DNA of 64,000 bases, from contig JAJDAT010000016.1 of assembly GCA_029261715.1 (NCBI GenBank), forward strand, positions 237,885-301,884. The letters are read 5' to 3'. Each line of letters starts with the position of its first letter. The first letter of the stretch is position 1. This document shows positions 24,807 to 32,814 of this stretch, one piece after another. The stretch is from Nitrospinia bacterium (GTDB lineage Bacteria; Nitrospinota; Nitrospinia; Nitrospinales; JAJDAT01). The notes beneath the pieces were generated by a model that searched no databases, was not told the origin of the DNA, and saw only the letters and a list, made by a program, of their open reading frames with translations. A program made the position numbers and the translations under genes.

Positions 24807-26206
24807 GGCGTTTCAATTAATTGCCACTGATTACCGCCATTAACTTTGAAATGCAATAATCCGCGCCCATTCTTAGTTACAACCCCGGTTTGACCTTTAT
24901 GTGTATAAGGCCGTTGCTCTCCTACTGCAAGACTCTCCAACCCGGTATTAGAATTTGGAATAACTCCTTCTTGTTGAAGTCTTTCAAACTGTCCTCTAAT
25001 GTCTTCTTGAGGATTTCCCGTCTGAGTTTCAACGTTCTGGATTTGTCCTTTCAAGTAATCATCCAAAAATTGATTGCCAACCATGACTTGACCGTTTCTT
25101 AGCTCAAGAGGTACTCCTTGATTAATGGCCTCTTGAAGCATCGAGTTATAGGCTTCTTGCTGGTCGGTATCTGGCGTTAATCCGGAGTTACTAAACCAAT
25201 CGCTTACCGCGTCAATTTTTTCTAAGAGAACATCGACACCTTGACCGGCTAAAGCCTTGCTATAACCTAGAGGATCTTGACTAAAGGTTTGACCTTCGGT
25301 ATCTGCATTCGGGTTGACAACGGGTTGCGTCTGCCCTGTTTGCTCTTTGAATATGTTATCTACATGCCGAAACCCTTTGTCTTGGGTGGGTTGTTGCCCT
25401 TGCCCAATAACCCCTAAGTACCTACTTAACGCTTCCCGCGCTTGCTCCGGTTTATTGGGATCGACATCCCCAAGAAAGGAAAAGGCTAAAGCGTCTTGCG
25501 CTCCTTTAGGTAACTGCGGGTTTTCGGCTCGGATAACACTACCTATTCCGCTTAGATCCCCGCCAGCAAACCCAATCCGCGCTAAGTTTTCCCTGTTTGA
25601 CATACGGTCAAAATTTGATACGAAACTGTCATTAACAAATTTAGGCTGAATTCGTCTAGCGTCGATAACTTTCTGTAACTTTACTTCCTCCGGTAATTGA
25701 GGGGCGGTGTTTAAGAAGTCCTCACCAAATAGGCTGATTGCATCCGGTGAGTATTTAGCTTTTAGCGGAATAGGTCGGTTTGGATCTTGTAGCGCCGCTT
25801 GCGTCCTATTCGATACGTTACTTACTTGAGGAGTCGAGTTCTGCGGCTGCGGCAAAAAGAGCGGGTCCGCATGTTTGAATACCGGCGATTTGGCTTTGAT
25901 TTGATTCAGTTCATTTGAAGGGAAAGCGTTCGCCTTAAAGCTTCCCGTTTTGCGAAAGTTTCGGAAACTTTTAACTTGAGATTCGGGCGCAAAGTTAAAG
26001 CTGTCATTGATTCCTTTCTGGAGTTGTTGTCTTTTAAATTGACTATCCTTTATCTTTTCGTTGTTCAATTGCGTCGCTGAAAAGTCCCGCATACTCTTAA
26101 CGCCGTTATTAAAAGTTTCGTCTCTGGCATCGGCGAATAGGCTTAACGCCCCAACTGCCTTTTTTCCTGCCCGAAATGCTGCATCTGATGGGTTGTTTCT
26201 TGGCAT
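24803..26206 (-). CDS. Asn/Gln-rich protein upstream of the giant gene
   Basis: This 467-aa protein is polar, with many Asn/Gln/Pro residues, helical blocks at about 160-260 and 340-410, and a C-terminal strand region (QTGVVTKNGRGLLHFKV). It has no signal peptide or catalytic motif I can name. The motif style (short conserved helix then disordered linker) is that of phage internal or tail-associated proteins, and it immediately precedes the 2324-aa gene, so they may work together. Identity uncertain. Confidence 0.5.
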   Translation of the reverse strand: MPRNNPSDAAFRAGKKAVGALSLFADARDETFNNGVKSMRDFSATQLNNEKIKDSQFKRQQLQKGINDSFNFAPESQVKSFRNFRKTGSFKANAFPSNELNQIKAKSPVFKHADPLFLPQPQNSTPQVSNVSNRTQAALQDPNRPIPLKAKYSPDAISLFGEDFLNTAPQLPEEVKLQKVIDARRIQPKFVNDSFVSNFDRMSNRENLARIGFAGGDLSGIGSVIRAENPQLPKGAQDALAFSFLGDVDPNKPEQAREALSRYLGVIGQGQQPTQDKGFRHVDNIFKEQTGQTQPVVNPNADTEGQTFSQDPLGYSKALAGQGVDVLLEKIDAVSDWFSNSGLTPDTDQQEAYNSMLQEAINQGVPLELRNGQVMVGNQFLDDYLKGQIQNVETQTGNPQEDIRGQFERLQQEGVIPNSNTGLESLAVGEQRPYTHKGQTGVVTKNGRGLLHFKVNGGNQWQLIETP

Positions 26207-26219
26207 AATTTTTCCCTTT

Positions 26220-26750
26220 CTAATTTATAGTTTCGCCTTCTGGCGTTTCTTCTTCAATTTCTTGCTGTTCAATCCCCGCTGGGCGGTCATAAACTCTAAA
26301 CACTGCGTCTGGCAATAACTTAGCTAACGCCAAAACTCCGGTTGAGCCGCTCAAGGTCGCTAGATTATTTGAGGCATGTTCCTTTTCTTCTATGAAATAA
26401 CCTAAAGTGAAATTTCCATAATGTTCCAGACCAAGAAGGATTTCGCTGTCTTTTGACAATTCGTCAAAGCGGTAATGAAAGTAGTTTCTTTCAATAGTAG
26501 GCTCGCAAAGTCTACCTTTATGGATTCCTTCTGGTACCCGGTACATAAAGGGCCGCTTCGGATCATTAGCCATAAAACATTGAGGAATCTTTAAGTTCGT
26601 CTCGTTAAAGTGACCGATAGGCCACGTCCCATAGTAGAAAATACCCGTTGCGGCCATTGTGTCGCTATAATGACGAACTAATTCAAAGCCATCTAAGGCT
26701 GTTTTATTTTCATCAATCACATTTTCTTCTTTAACTTCTTCCATCCTCAA
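26220..26750 (-). CDS. Hypothetical phage-type protein
   Basis: A 176-aa protein with an aromatic/Gly-rich core (ATGIFYYGTWPIGHF, ERNYFHYRFDEL, GLEHYGNFTLGYFI), a beta-rich composition, and acidic ends. A second in-frame ATG at 26744 could also be used. It lies 13 bases upstream of the 467-aa gene. No family recognised. Confidence 0.5.
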   Translation of the reverse strand: MRMEEVKEENVIDENKTALDGFELVRHYSDTMAATGIFYYGTWPIGHFNETNLKIPQCFMANDPKRPFMYRVPEGIHKGRLCEPTIERNYFHYRFDELSKDSEILLGLEHYGNFTLGYFIEEKEHASNNLATLSGSTGVLALAKLLPDAVFRVYDRPAGIEQQEIEEETPEGETIN

Positions 26751-26844
26751 AACTCCTATTTAAAGTTAATTATTCTTTGTTATTATCCGTATTCTGTAAA
26801 AGCTCTTGTGAGCCGTTTTTAGCGCTTTTGTCTATTGGTCTATG

Positions 26845-27132
26845 TTAGTTATTGCCGTACGCCTTTCTGCTTATTCGCATTAAATCCTCTGTTTCGTCAT
26901 CGGTTAATTTTGAATAATCAACCCTATTTGCTCCGGTCACTATTGGCCCATTGTTTAGACCGCTTAATTCTTGCCGATCTCCACTTATTTTTTTATTAAT
27001 GTCTTTTAGCCATCTAAGGTCTTCGGTTGATAAGTTTTTTAGTTTTGCTCTTATGGCTTGTTTTTTGTTCGAGCAACCATAAACGTTCATTTGGGATTCC
27101 AGTTTTTCTATCCGTTTAGTTAAAGCTTTCAC
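26845..27132 (-). CDS. Small KRxxKLE-type protein, copy 2
   Basis: A 95-aa protein that begins MKALTKRIEKLESQ, a short heptad also found at the start of its upstream neighbour. The rest is a helical domain with KAIRAKLKNLSTEDLRWL and KLTDDETEDLMRISRKAYG. Its ATG overlaps the preceding stop (ATGA). Related small genes are often seen near DUF5681/terminase genes in phages; function unknown. Confidence 0.55.
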   Translation of the reverse strand: MKALTKRIEKLESQMNVYGCSNKKQAIRAKLKNLSTEDLRWLKDINKKISGDRQELSGLNNGPIVTGANRVDYSKLTDDETEDLMRISRKAYGNN

Positions 27133-27407
27133 TTGTGCAACCTATTGCTTTCTTTTTCATAATCGGCACGGCTCATTTTTGGTGGCACAAAAATACAGGT
27201 AACTTTTTCGCATTCACCCCAACCGCCTATAGACTTAAAGTTTTCCAATAATTCTTTGCTTAGGAAAGTGACGGTATTTTTCTTTTTAGACCAAATTTTA
27301 GGTTTCCAGTCTTTTGAAGCGTTAACGGGTACATGAGTAACTACTAGGTCTGGAGTCCCATTATTTTCCTTCTCCAGCTTTTCCAATCGCCTGTTCAAAG
27401 ATTTCAT
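27129..27407 (-). CDS. Small KRxxKLE-type protein, copy 1
   Basis: A 92-aa protein beginning MKSLNRRLEKLEKE, clearly related at the N-terminus to the following gene. The rest is different: a Lys-rich strand region with WSKKKNTVTFLSKEL and a hydrophobic strand (KVTCIFVPP). ATGA overlap with both neighbours places it in an operon with the DUF5681 gene. Confidence 0.55.
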   Translation of the reverse strand: MKSLNRRLEKLEKENNGTPDLVVTHVPVNASKDWKPKIWSKKKNTVTFLSKELLENFKSIGGWGECEKVTCIFVPPKMSRADYEKESNRLHK

Positions 27408-27862
27408 TTCCTTAACCTCTCCTCTAGTTCTATCAGCCGTCTTTCTAAATCAGCTGTTTCAATGGCTTTTCGTTTCGTGTCCAGAATCGCCGAAATCGTT
27501 TGACCTTGACTAGGATCTATATTCCCTTCGCCGACCTCTTCAATAACTTTCCCAATAGCTGCTACAACGTCATTAGCAGTTTCTAATTTAGGTAATTGAA
27601 TGTTCACAGGTCTATCTCTTCTAGGGGGATATAACCGCTCTAATACAAGTCTTAAGGCAATAGGATTCCCCTCTAACGCTAATTCAATAGCCTTTTTTGC
27701 AATATTTTCAGCTTCACCGTCGATCAGTTTTTCAACAATTAACGTTGATCGATTCTTAGTACCGGGCTGCTTTCCTTTGGGATTTCCTGATTTACCCGGC
27801 TTGAACTTTGAATCCTGCTTCTTCTCTGCATTAGTAGGTTTTGTTGTCGCTTTTTTCTTCAT
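27404..27862 (-). CDS. DUF5681-domain (small-terminase-like) protein
   Basis: The N-terminus carries the DUF5681 hallmark FKPGKSGNPKGKQPGTKN, followed by a helical region (LIVEKLIDGEAENIAKKAI) and NPIALRLVLERLYPPRRDRP, and it closes with a coiled coil (ADLERRLIELEERLRK). DUF5681 proteins sit next to large-terminase genes in many phages and are thought to work in DNA recognition for packaging. Here no large terminase follows, which is the pattern of phage satellites that use a helper's packaging motor. The PICI comparison is inference. Confidence 0.75.
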   Translation of the reverse strand: MKKKATTKPTNAEKKQDSKFKPGKSGNPKGKQPGTKNRSTLIVEKLIDGEAENIAKKAIELALEGNPIALRLVLERLYPPRRDRPVNIQLPKLETANDVVAAIGKVIEEVGEGNIDPSQGQTISAILDTKRKAIETADLERRLIELEERLRK

Positions 27863-27939
27863 TTTTTAATCGCCTCAATTACCCCATATTCCGGTTAGGG
27901 TTTTGTTGCCCAGCGAACCGTTCACAGATAGCTCTTTCA

Positions 27940-28197
27940 TCAGTTCATTCCCAATTGATAAGTTTCAAAAAACTCGGTGGATAATGTATGAGCCCTTTTC
28001 ATAAATACGGGATAATCTTTAAGGGATTGCGACGTAACTTGCTCCATAAGGTGGTTAAAGAAGGGCTCTTTCCATTTCCACAATGAATCGTCACGTTCCA
28101 ACTCAAAAAGCGTATTGCCGATTGCGAGGTAGTGAACTTTTTCGATTTCCTCTGGACTCATAAATCCAGACAGGATTCTTTCCCCTTCGTCTGTCAT
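27940..28197 (-). CDS. Hypothetical small protein
   Basis: An 85-aa acidic helical protein (SPEEIEKVHYLAIGN, WKWKEPFFNHLMEQV). No family recognised; it lies in the replication operon between the primase gene and DUF5681. AAAGGATG puts a ribosome site directly before the ATG. Confidence 0.5.
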   Translation of the reverse strand: MTDEGERILSGFMSPEEIEKVHYLAIGNTLFELERDDSLWKWKEPFFNHLMEQVTSQSLKDYPVFMKRAHTLSTEFFETYQLGMN

Positions 28198-28231
28198 CCT
28201 TTAACCTCTTGTTCTTTTTTCTTTCCCATGC

Positions 28232-28351
28232 TCATTTCCTCAAAATTAGATTTCGATTCTTAGCGCCTCTAAGCGCTATTGATTTAATTTCCTGCCTACA
28301 CCCACACACAACCATTACTTTCTCAAAAAATTCCGCTAACGAAGCGCTCAA
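28232..28351 (-). CDS. Possible 39-aa frame in the primase-downstream gap
   Basis: The frame starts at TTG and reads MSASLAEFFEKVMVV, then CGCRQEIKSIALRGAKNRN. It fills the gap after the primase gene, in the same frame as the primase stop codon. No ribosome site is convincing and GGCGCT-type inverted repeats nearby (28258-28275 and 28340-28360) may be the real feature. Weak. Confidence 0.25.
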   Translation of the reverse strand: MSASLAEFFEKVMVVCGCRQEIKSIALRGAKNRNLILRK

Positions 28352-28372
28352 AGCGCCTAGCGTTAAATCTGA

Positions 28373-30091
28373 TCAACCTCCAATCGTTCTCACTTCAGTT
28401 TCACTATAATTTCCAGTTGCTCGGTCATAATAAAGAGTCGCTACACCTGGCTTGCCTATGTGCTTGAAACGTATTTTTTGAACGTGTACCTCAATTTTTC
28501 CATTTTGGTCTTCAAAGTCTCGCCATACGCTTAGACCGTTGTCAGCCTTGTTTCGCCAATGGGAACTGCCCATGCAGTCGGATAAAGACGGAACCGGAAA
28601 CTTTCCCTTAACGTCTTTTTGTAGTTTGGTTGGATGAACTACGAGCCATACATGAACTCGGTAATCCCTTGCAAAACGTCTAATCCTTGTTAGACATTGG
28701 CTTATGTATTCTGTTTCCGATAGATTTGAAGGTCTGCTGTGATCGATTTCGTTCCAGGGATCTATGATTAACCCTCGTATCCCCTTACGAAAAACCAAGG
28801 TTTTAGCCTTGGATAAAATCGCGTCAACAGTCAATTCATCCTCGTTTGGCAAAATGAAATAAAAATGCTCCTGTAGAGATTCCAACCCTTGAAACATTTC
28901 TTGCGAATTCATCCGCTTTTTAGACCAATCCCCAAATGGTTGGCAATTCCATTTTTCAAGTAGCTTCATGCAATGAATCGATAGCGGTTGATTTTCAGGG
29001 CTAAATATTCCAAATCTCCAACCATGACTTTTCGCAAGATTTATAACAATGTTGTCGTTAACTTCGGATTTTCCATGTCCCGCAATTCCGGTAACAATCG
29101 TCATTTCTCCAGGGTTGACACTGTAAAGCTTGTACAAATTGCTCCAACCTGGGGAGGCTCCAGGCTTTAATCCCTCGCGATATAAATCACAAACGCCCTC
29201 GACAAGATCATTGACAGTAAAAACACCTTCTACCGGAACTTCCTTTGCTTGATCGACGCACCCTTTGAGCGTTTCCGCCCCATGCTTGGTTAAACAATCG
29301 TTAGCGTCATTGCAATCATTTGGAAGCGTTACTACTTTGCATTTTCCCGGACCTAACCGCCTTATTAACTCTTCTTGCAGTCGCATTCCTGGGCCGTCAT
29401 TATCGAAGGAGAGATAATGAATTTTGACCTCCTTGAGTCGATCAAAACAATTTTCTAGGAATATAAATTTATTTGATAGGTCTTTGGCGTTTGGGTTTAT
29501 CGCTCCATGAGGGACAGATACAACGCTAGATATCCCCGCCATTTCAACGGATAAAGCATCAATTTCGCCCTCGGTCCAAACCAGCTTTTCATTGTCGATA
29601 CCGTCGTAACCGTAAACAGTTTGTTTGGCACCTTTAAATAATTTGAAACCCTTTTCGCCGCTTCGATACTTTATGTTGACGCATTCGCCATTCTCGAAAT
29701 AAGGAAATTGAATCGTGGTAACTTCCTTTTCTACTTGCGGCATCCACTCAGGGGCATAGCCAATTTTGTTACGGGTTAAAACTTCCTCCGAGATCCCACG
29801 GCCCTTGAAATAGTCCAAAACGTTTTGAGGTAACTTGTCGGGAGCTTTGTATTTTATTTTTGGATACTTCGATTCAACTTTTTGAGGATAATGATTCTTA
29901 GCGCCATTTTTTTCGTTTAACGTTCCGGACCATTGGCAATGATGACAATTCCAGACACCGTCTTGGATATTCACCGACAGAGATTTGACGTTCTTTTTTT
30001 TGCGGTCGTGGCTACACTTTGGGCAAATAACATAAACCTGACTTGCGCTTGTATTGGGAATATTTATTTCAAAATCAGCGAAGGTTTTCAA
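28373..30091 (-). CDS. Bifunctional primase-helicase (T7 gp4-like)
   Basis: The 572-aa protein has three parts. Residues 23-52 form a zinc finger (CPKC...CHHC) for primer-site recognition. Around 170-230 is a TOPRIM catalytic fold (TEGEIDALSVEMAG). From about 320 there is a DnaB-type RecA ATPase with Walker A (GIAGHGKS), EIDHSRPSNL and a DNA-binding region. This arrangement makes primers and unwinds DNA at a phage replication fork. It is the core replication gene of the element and overlaps the DUF1376 gene by four bases. Confidence 0.9.
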   Translation of the reverse strand: MKTFADFEINIPNTSASQVYVICPKCSHDRKKKNVKSLSVNIQDGVWNCHHCQWSGTLNEKNGAKNHYPQKVESKYPKIKYKAPDKLPQNVLDYFKGRGISEEVLTRNKIGYAPEWMPQVEKEVTTIQFPYFENGECVNIKYRSGEKGFKLFKGAKQTVYGYDGIDNEKLVWTEGEIDALSVEMAGISSVVSVPHGAINPNAKDLSNKFIFLENCFDRLKEVKIHYLSFDNDGPGMRLQEELIRRLGPGKCKVVTLPNDCNDANDCLTKHGAETLKGCVDQAKEVPVEGVFTVNDLVEGVCDLYREGLKPGASPGWSNLYKLYSVNPGEMTIVTGIAGHGKSEVNDNIVINLAKSHGWRFGIFSPENQPLSIHCMKLLEKWNCQPFGDWSKKRMNSQEMFQGLESLQEHFYFILPNEDELTVDAILSKAKTLVFRKGIRGLIIDPWNEIDHSRPSNLSETEYISQCLTRIRRFARDYRVHVWLVVHPTKLQKDVKGKFPVPSLSDCMGSSHWRNKADNGLSVWRDFEDQNGKIEVHVQKIRFKHIGKPGVATLYYDRATGNYSETEVRTIGG

Positions 30092-30855
30092 ATTACAAGC
30101 CTCCCTGTACCACCTGAATTATGGCTTGGCGGTTGATTAGTGCCGCTGTTGATTGAAATTGGCTCGTTTAAGTAGGATTCAAACTTGGATGGAGCAAATA
30201 GGGTTGCTGGCCTAAGATACCGGGCCATGTCGGTGTTTCCCCATTCACGGCATTTTTTCTTGATTACTTCCTGGAAGGCTTCAAAGTCATGTCCATCGTT
30301 TACTCTGGCTAGGATGTTTTTACGATTGGCTTCGGTTGATGATTTAAATTTTGTTCCGGCTTGTTCGTTTAGAAAACTAATAACATTAGCCACAAAGTCG
30401 GGCCTGCCCGACAATATGTTTTTTACCGAAGTAGAAGTAGAAGAAGAAGAGCATTCCATTTGCATTGCACTTGCATTGCGTTTGCATACATCCTTTTTCT
30501 TCCCTTTTTTTTCATTTTTCCAACGCGCATTGGCGGCTTTTCTATTTTTATCAGAGCGTTCATTTTGCTTTGAATATTCACGCTTTAGCCCTGTTTGAAT
30601 CCAGTAACCTTTTTCTTTTTTCCAGGCTGAAAAAATTTGTGGTTTGAGCCGTTTCTCCCAATCATCTCTATCGGGATTGCCGCACCATCGGCGAAGTTTT
30701 TCATCATCATCAGGTAACGTGCATGCATCGGTTTGTTGCCATGCAATACACATGCAATGCAAATGCATTCCGCGCGCATCAAAATCCATAAGCATTACCC
30801 TGTCATCGCCGAGCCATTGCTTGGGGTAGAACTGAAAGGCAGGACTTTTATGCAT
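30088..30855 (-). CDS. DUF1376/YdaU-like replication protein
   Basis: The N-terminal domain matches DUF1376: PAFQFYPKQWLGDDRV, ARGMHLHCMCIAWQQ, LPDDDEKLRRWCG, and WIQTGLKREYSKQ. A Ser/Thr run (coded by TCT repeats) separates it from a C-terminal helical domain with FLNEQAGTKFKSSTEANRKN and CREWGNTDMARYLRP, which looks like a replication-protein / DnaC-loading domain. Such proteins act as replisome organisers or initiators in phages. Its coding sequence contains two clusters of 11-bp-spaced ATGCAA repeats, a pattern that suggests the origin lies within the gene, as it does in lambda O. It overlaps the primase-helicase start by four bases. Confidence 0.75.
   Translation of the reverse strand: MHKSPAFQFYPKQWLGDDRVMLMDFDARGMHLHCMCIAWQQTDACTLPDDDEKLRRWCGNPDRDDWEKRLKPQIFSAWKKEKGYWIQTGLKREYSKQNERSDKNRKAANARWKNEKKGKKKDVCKRNASAMQMECSSSSTSTSVKNILSGRPDFVANVISFLNEQAGTKFKSSTEANRKNILARVNDGHDFEAFQEVIKKKCREWGNTDMARYLRPATLFAPSKFESYLNEPISINSGTNQPPSHNSGGTGRLVI
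30449..30487. repeat. Iteron-like cluster A (TTGCAT, 11-bp spacing)
   Basis: TTGCAT occurs at 30460, 30471 and 30482, with a degenerate GAGCAT at 30449: four steps of exactly 11 bp on the + strand. The codon reading frame does not explain an 11-bp period, so the spacing is a DNA-level signal, probably one helical turn for protein binding. Confidence 0.5.
30741..30768. repeat. Iteron-like cluster B (ATGCAA, 11-bp spacing)
   Basis: ATGCAATAC at 30741, ATGCAATGC at 30752 and ATGCATTCC at 30763 on the + strand, again 11 bp apart and in inverted orientation to cluster A (ATGCAA is the complement of TTGCAT). The clusters lie about 260 bp apart inside the replication gene. Confidence 0.5.
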
Positions 30856-31033
30856 TTTTTGGACTCCCGCCTACATGTCGAAAGTATCGTATTTTTTCTG
30901 GTTGGCCCGTAATAGCAGCGTACACGTCATGTAATATTTTTTTGGCTTCAAGATTACGAGACCTGTTCCAATATTTTCGATTGGGATAATTTTTCTTTTG
31001 GAATTTTTTATTTTTTTTGTATAGAATAGACAT
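30848..31033 (-). CDS. Small basic protein (61 aa)
   Basis: The frame begins MSILYKKNKKFQKKNYPNRK and continues RNLEAKKILHDVYAAITGQP, then a basic tail, which looks like a nucleic-acid-binding peptide. Its stop overlaps the DUF1376 start by eight bases, which suits co-translation. The ribosome site is weak (AGGA about 14 bases upstream). Confidence 0.45.
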   Translation of the reverse strand: MSILYKKNKKFQKKNYPNRKYWNRSRNLEAKKILHDVYAAITGQPEKIRYFRHVGGSPKNA

Positions 31034-31071
31034 TGTTTTAGTTGGTTCCTGTTTTTTGCGTTAAAGATTTT

Positions 31072-31110
31072 AAAACCCCGGTCAATTGGCGTTGACACGG
31101 GGTTTCTTAT
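31072..31110. terminator. Strong bidirectional terminator
   Basis: AAACCCCG pairs with CGGGGTTT (31073-31080 and 31098-31105) with an inner TCAA/TTGA helix. The plus strand is followed by CTTATTTTTT and the minus strand by TTTTAAAATCTTT. It separates the helix-turn-helix gene from the replication operon. Confidence 0.75.
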
Positions 31111-31119
31111 TTTTTGAGG

Positions 31120-31386
31120 TCACGACACCCCCACCGTTTGAACAGGGTTTTTGAAGAAGTACTCTTCTAAATCAGAAACCTTGTAATAAGGTTTCCCCCC
31201 AACCATAAAGAAACGAGGCCCTACTTTTCTGGATCGCCAATTCGCAAACGTTTTTGGGATAGCCCCAACAATAACGCGCCCGATTTTGTCAGCAGCGACC
31301 GCCAAGGGCTTTGGTTCTGGTATGTCTATAATTGTGATCGCACTTGGATCTAACGTCTCCAGGTCTCGTTTCTTAGGCATAGTCAC
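31120..31386 (-). CDS. AlpA-like helix-turn-helix protein
   Basis: An 88-aa protein: a basic N-terminal arm, then an HTH region (VIVGAIPKTFANWRSRKVG) and the winged part GGKPYYKVSDLEEYFFK, the pattern of the phage AlpA/excisionase group. It overlaps the upstream gene by ATGA, so the two are co-translated. Position between integrase and replication block fits a regulator or directionality factor. Confidence 0.65.
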   Translation of the reverse strand: MTMPKKRDLETLDPSAITIIDIPEPKPLAVAADKIGRVIVGAIPKTFANWRSRKVGPRFFMVGGKPYYKVSDLEEYFFKNPVQTVGVS

Positions 31387-31607
31387 ACTGCCTCCGCTAG
31401 CTCTGGATTAGAAAATAGTTCGTCTTCGGGTAGGCCAACAAGATCTGAGATAGCTTTTTTTTCTGCGGCAGTGGGAATGGTTACGCCAGAAAGAATTTTG
31501 GAACCTTTGACTTGAGGTATTCCAATTTCTGCAAATGAGGCGTAAAGGGGTTTGCCAAGCAGGGTGAGAGCAGCTTTAACCTTTAGGTTTGGTCTGGGTG
31601 TAAGCAT
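31383..31607 (-). CDS. Small XRE-like HTH protein
   Basis: A 74-aa protein with a short helix-turn-helix (AALTLLGKPLYASFAEIGIP, then KILSGVTIPTAAEKKAISDL) and a C-terminal acidic tail (GLPEDELFSNPELAE). The pattern is that of minimal phage regulators. TTGGAGGTATGA gives a strong ribosome site before the ATG at 31607. A 16-bp palindrome (31666-31681) lies about 60 bases upstream. Confidence 0.6.
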   Translation of the reverse strand: MLTPRPNLKVKAALTLLGKPLYASFAEIGIPQVKGSKILSGVTIPTAAEKKAISDLVGLPEDELFSNPELAEAV

Positions 31608-31665
31608 TCATACCTCCAAAAAATAAATTATTAATTTCTGGAGGTACTCTAGCAAGCGGTAATTG

Positions 31666-31681
31666 CTCTAACCGGTTAGAG
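31666..31681. promoter_or_regulatory. Perfect 16-bp palindrome (operator candidate)
   Basis: CTCTAACCGGTTAGAG reads the same on both strands. It lies just downstream of the 372-aa gene and upstream of the small HTH gene. With no T tract it is not a terminator, so an operator is more likely. Confidence 0.4.
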
Positions 31682-31684
31682 GTC

Positions 31685-32803
31685 TTAAGCTTTTTTTAAT
31701 TTTTTTCTGATTTTGTTAATTCGGTGAGGTAAGGCTGAAATTTCGCATTCATCTAGCGTATTCTTCCAACCTGGTGGGTTTTGAAACTCAATAATAAAAT
31801 CATCTATCATTCCAAATTGGCCGCGATGCTCATTCTTTTTTATGGAATCCAAGATTTGCTCATTCGAAAGGCTAAGGTTTTGCTTTAAGAGGTCAAAAAT
31901 ATATCTGGATAGACCATCCATCCTGGATTTTTTAGCAGCCTTGCTTTGTCTCTCACGAATACAAACAGTTCTATAAACAGAGGCACCGCTTTTTCCAAGG
32001 TAAGCATTTATGCCTTCTTTTTCATCAAGATCTGCTAAGGACTTTATATAGTTAAGAGCGTCTACCTTATCAATAAAAATATCAGGAATTGGCCCAAACC
32101 ATTTTAGCCCCCCACTACCCTTCTGGGTTAAAGCTAATCGACTATTCATAAAAGTTAAAATATCTTTCGCTGAATAAGTGGCCTCGTTATCTAAGGATCT
32201 TAGCTCTAGAGGCTTTTTAGTTTCCAATAACACCATTCGGGTGTTATGAAACTCTTGCTTTAATGGCTCTGGCATCCATCCGGGGAGAGATCCTTGGACG
32301 CCGTCATATTCAGCGTTCTCTATTTTATCGAGACGGTCTAACGCCTTGCTCAATGCCTCCACAGCCCTATCAAGTTCAATTTTATTTGATGAAAACCAGT
32401 TTTTAAGAGGATGAGTAACTTCAAAACCTTCTTTTTCTAGATAAGGGAGAAGCTCTAGCTTGTTTTTGAATTTTTCGGAAGCGAGATAATGAGATACCAG
32501 CTCAAAGCTAAAAAGATATTCCTCAAAAACTCGAGGTTTTTTTCCTTTGTTTTTCAATCTGAATTTCTTTTTTGTAACTCCTCTTTTAACAAATCGCTTA
32601 AATCCATCTTCAAAAGATTCCATCTTTTCTTTTGGTGATTTTCCTTTATTGTTTCTGCTGTCGCCGAAAATTAACTCAACTAAATCTTTACCAGAAATTT
32701 CTCGTGCTTTTTTTGAACGGTTAATTATTTCAGTCTCTACGATTGACCATCGCATTCCTTTTATTATTTCTTGATTGGATGGCTTTTTATTTTTTTTGGT
32801 CAT
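31685..32803 (-). CDS. Uncharacterised protein beside the integrase
   Basis: A 372-aa Lys-rich protein with a helical composition. The N-terminus has SNQEIIKGMRWSIVETEII and a basic stretch (VKRGVTKKKFRLKNKGKKP). The middle has LDRAVEALSKALDRLDKI. The C-terminus has the helical LSRYIFDLLKQNLSLSNEQI. No family recognised. It is eleven bases downstream of the integrase gene, which makes it a candidate partner in integration or establishment. Confidence 0.5.
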   Translation of the reverse strand: MTKKNKKPSNQEIIKGMRWSIVETEIINRSKKAREISGKDLVELIFGDSRNNKGKSPKEKMESFEDGFKRFVKRGVTKKKFRLKNKGKKPRVFEEYLFSFELVSHYLASEKFKNKLELLPYLEKEGFEVTHPLKNWFSSNKIELDRAVEALSKALDRLDKIENAEYDGVQGSLPGWMPEPLKQEFHNTRMVLLETKKPLELRSLDNEATYSAKDILTFMNSRLALTQKGSGGLKWFGPIPDIFIDKVDALNYIKSLADLDEKEGINAYLGKSGASVYRTVCIRERQSKAAKKSRMDGLSRYIFDLLKQNLSLSNEQILDSIKKNEHRGQFGMIDDFIIEFQNPPGWKNTLDECEISALPHRINKIRKKLKKA

Positions 32804-32814
32804 ATTACCGTCTC

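Noticed and set aside
28258..28360. GGCGCT/AGCGCC-type inverted repeats after the primase gene considered as a terminator
   Set aside because: The arms are short and scattered and no T tract follows on either strand.
30420..30450. GAAGTAGAAGTAGAAGAAGAAG run as a regulatory repeat
   Set aside because: It codes for the Ser/Thr linker (SSSSTSTS) of the DUF1376 protein in frame; a simple microsatellite is enough to explain it.
30871..31098. 75-codon minus frame before DUF1376, alternative to 30848-31033
   Set aside because: It runs through the terminator hairpin at 31072-31105 and has a less protein-like composition than the alternative frame.
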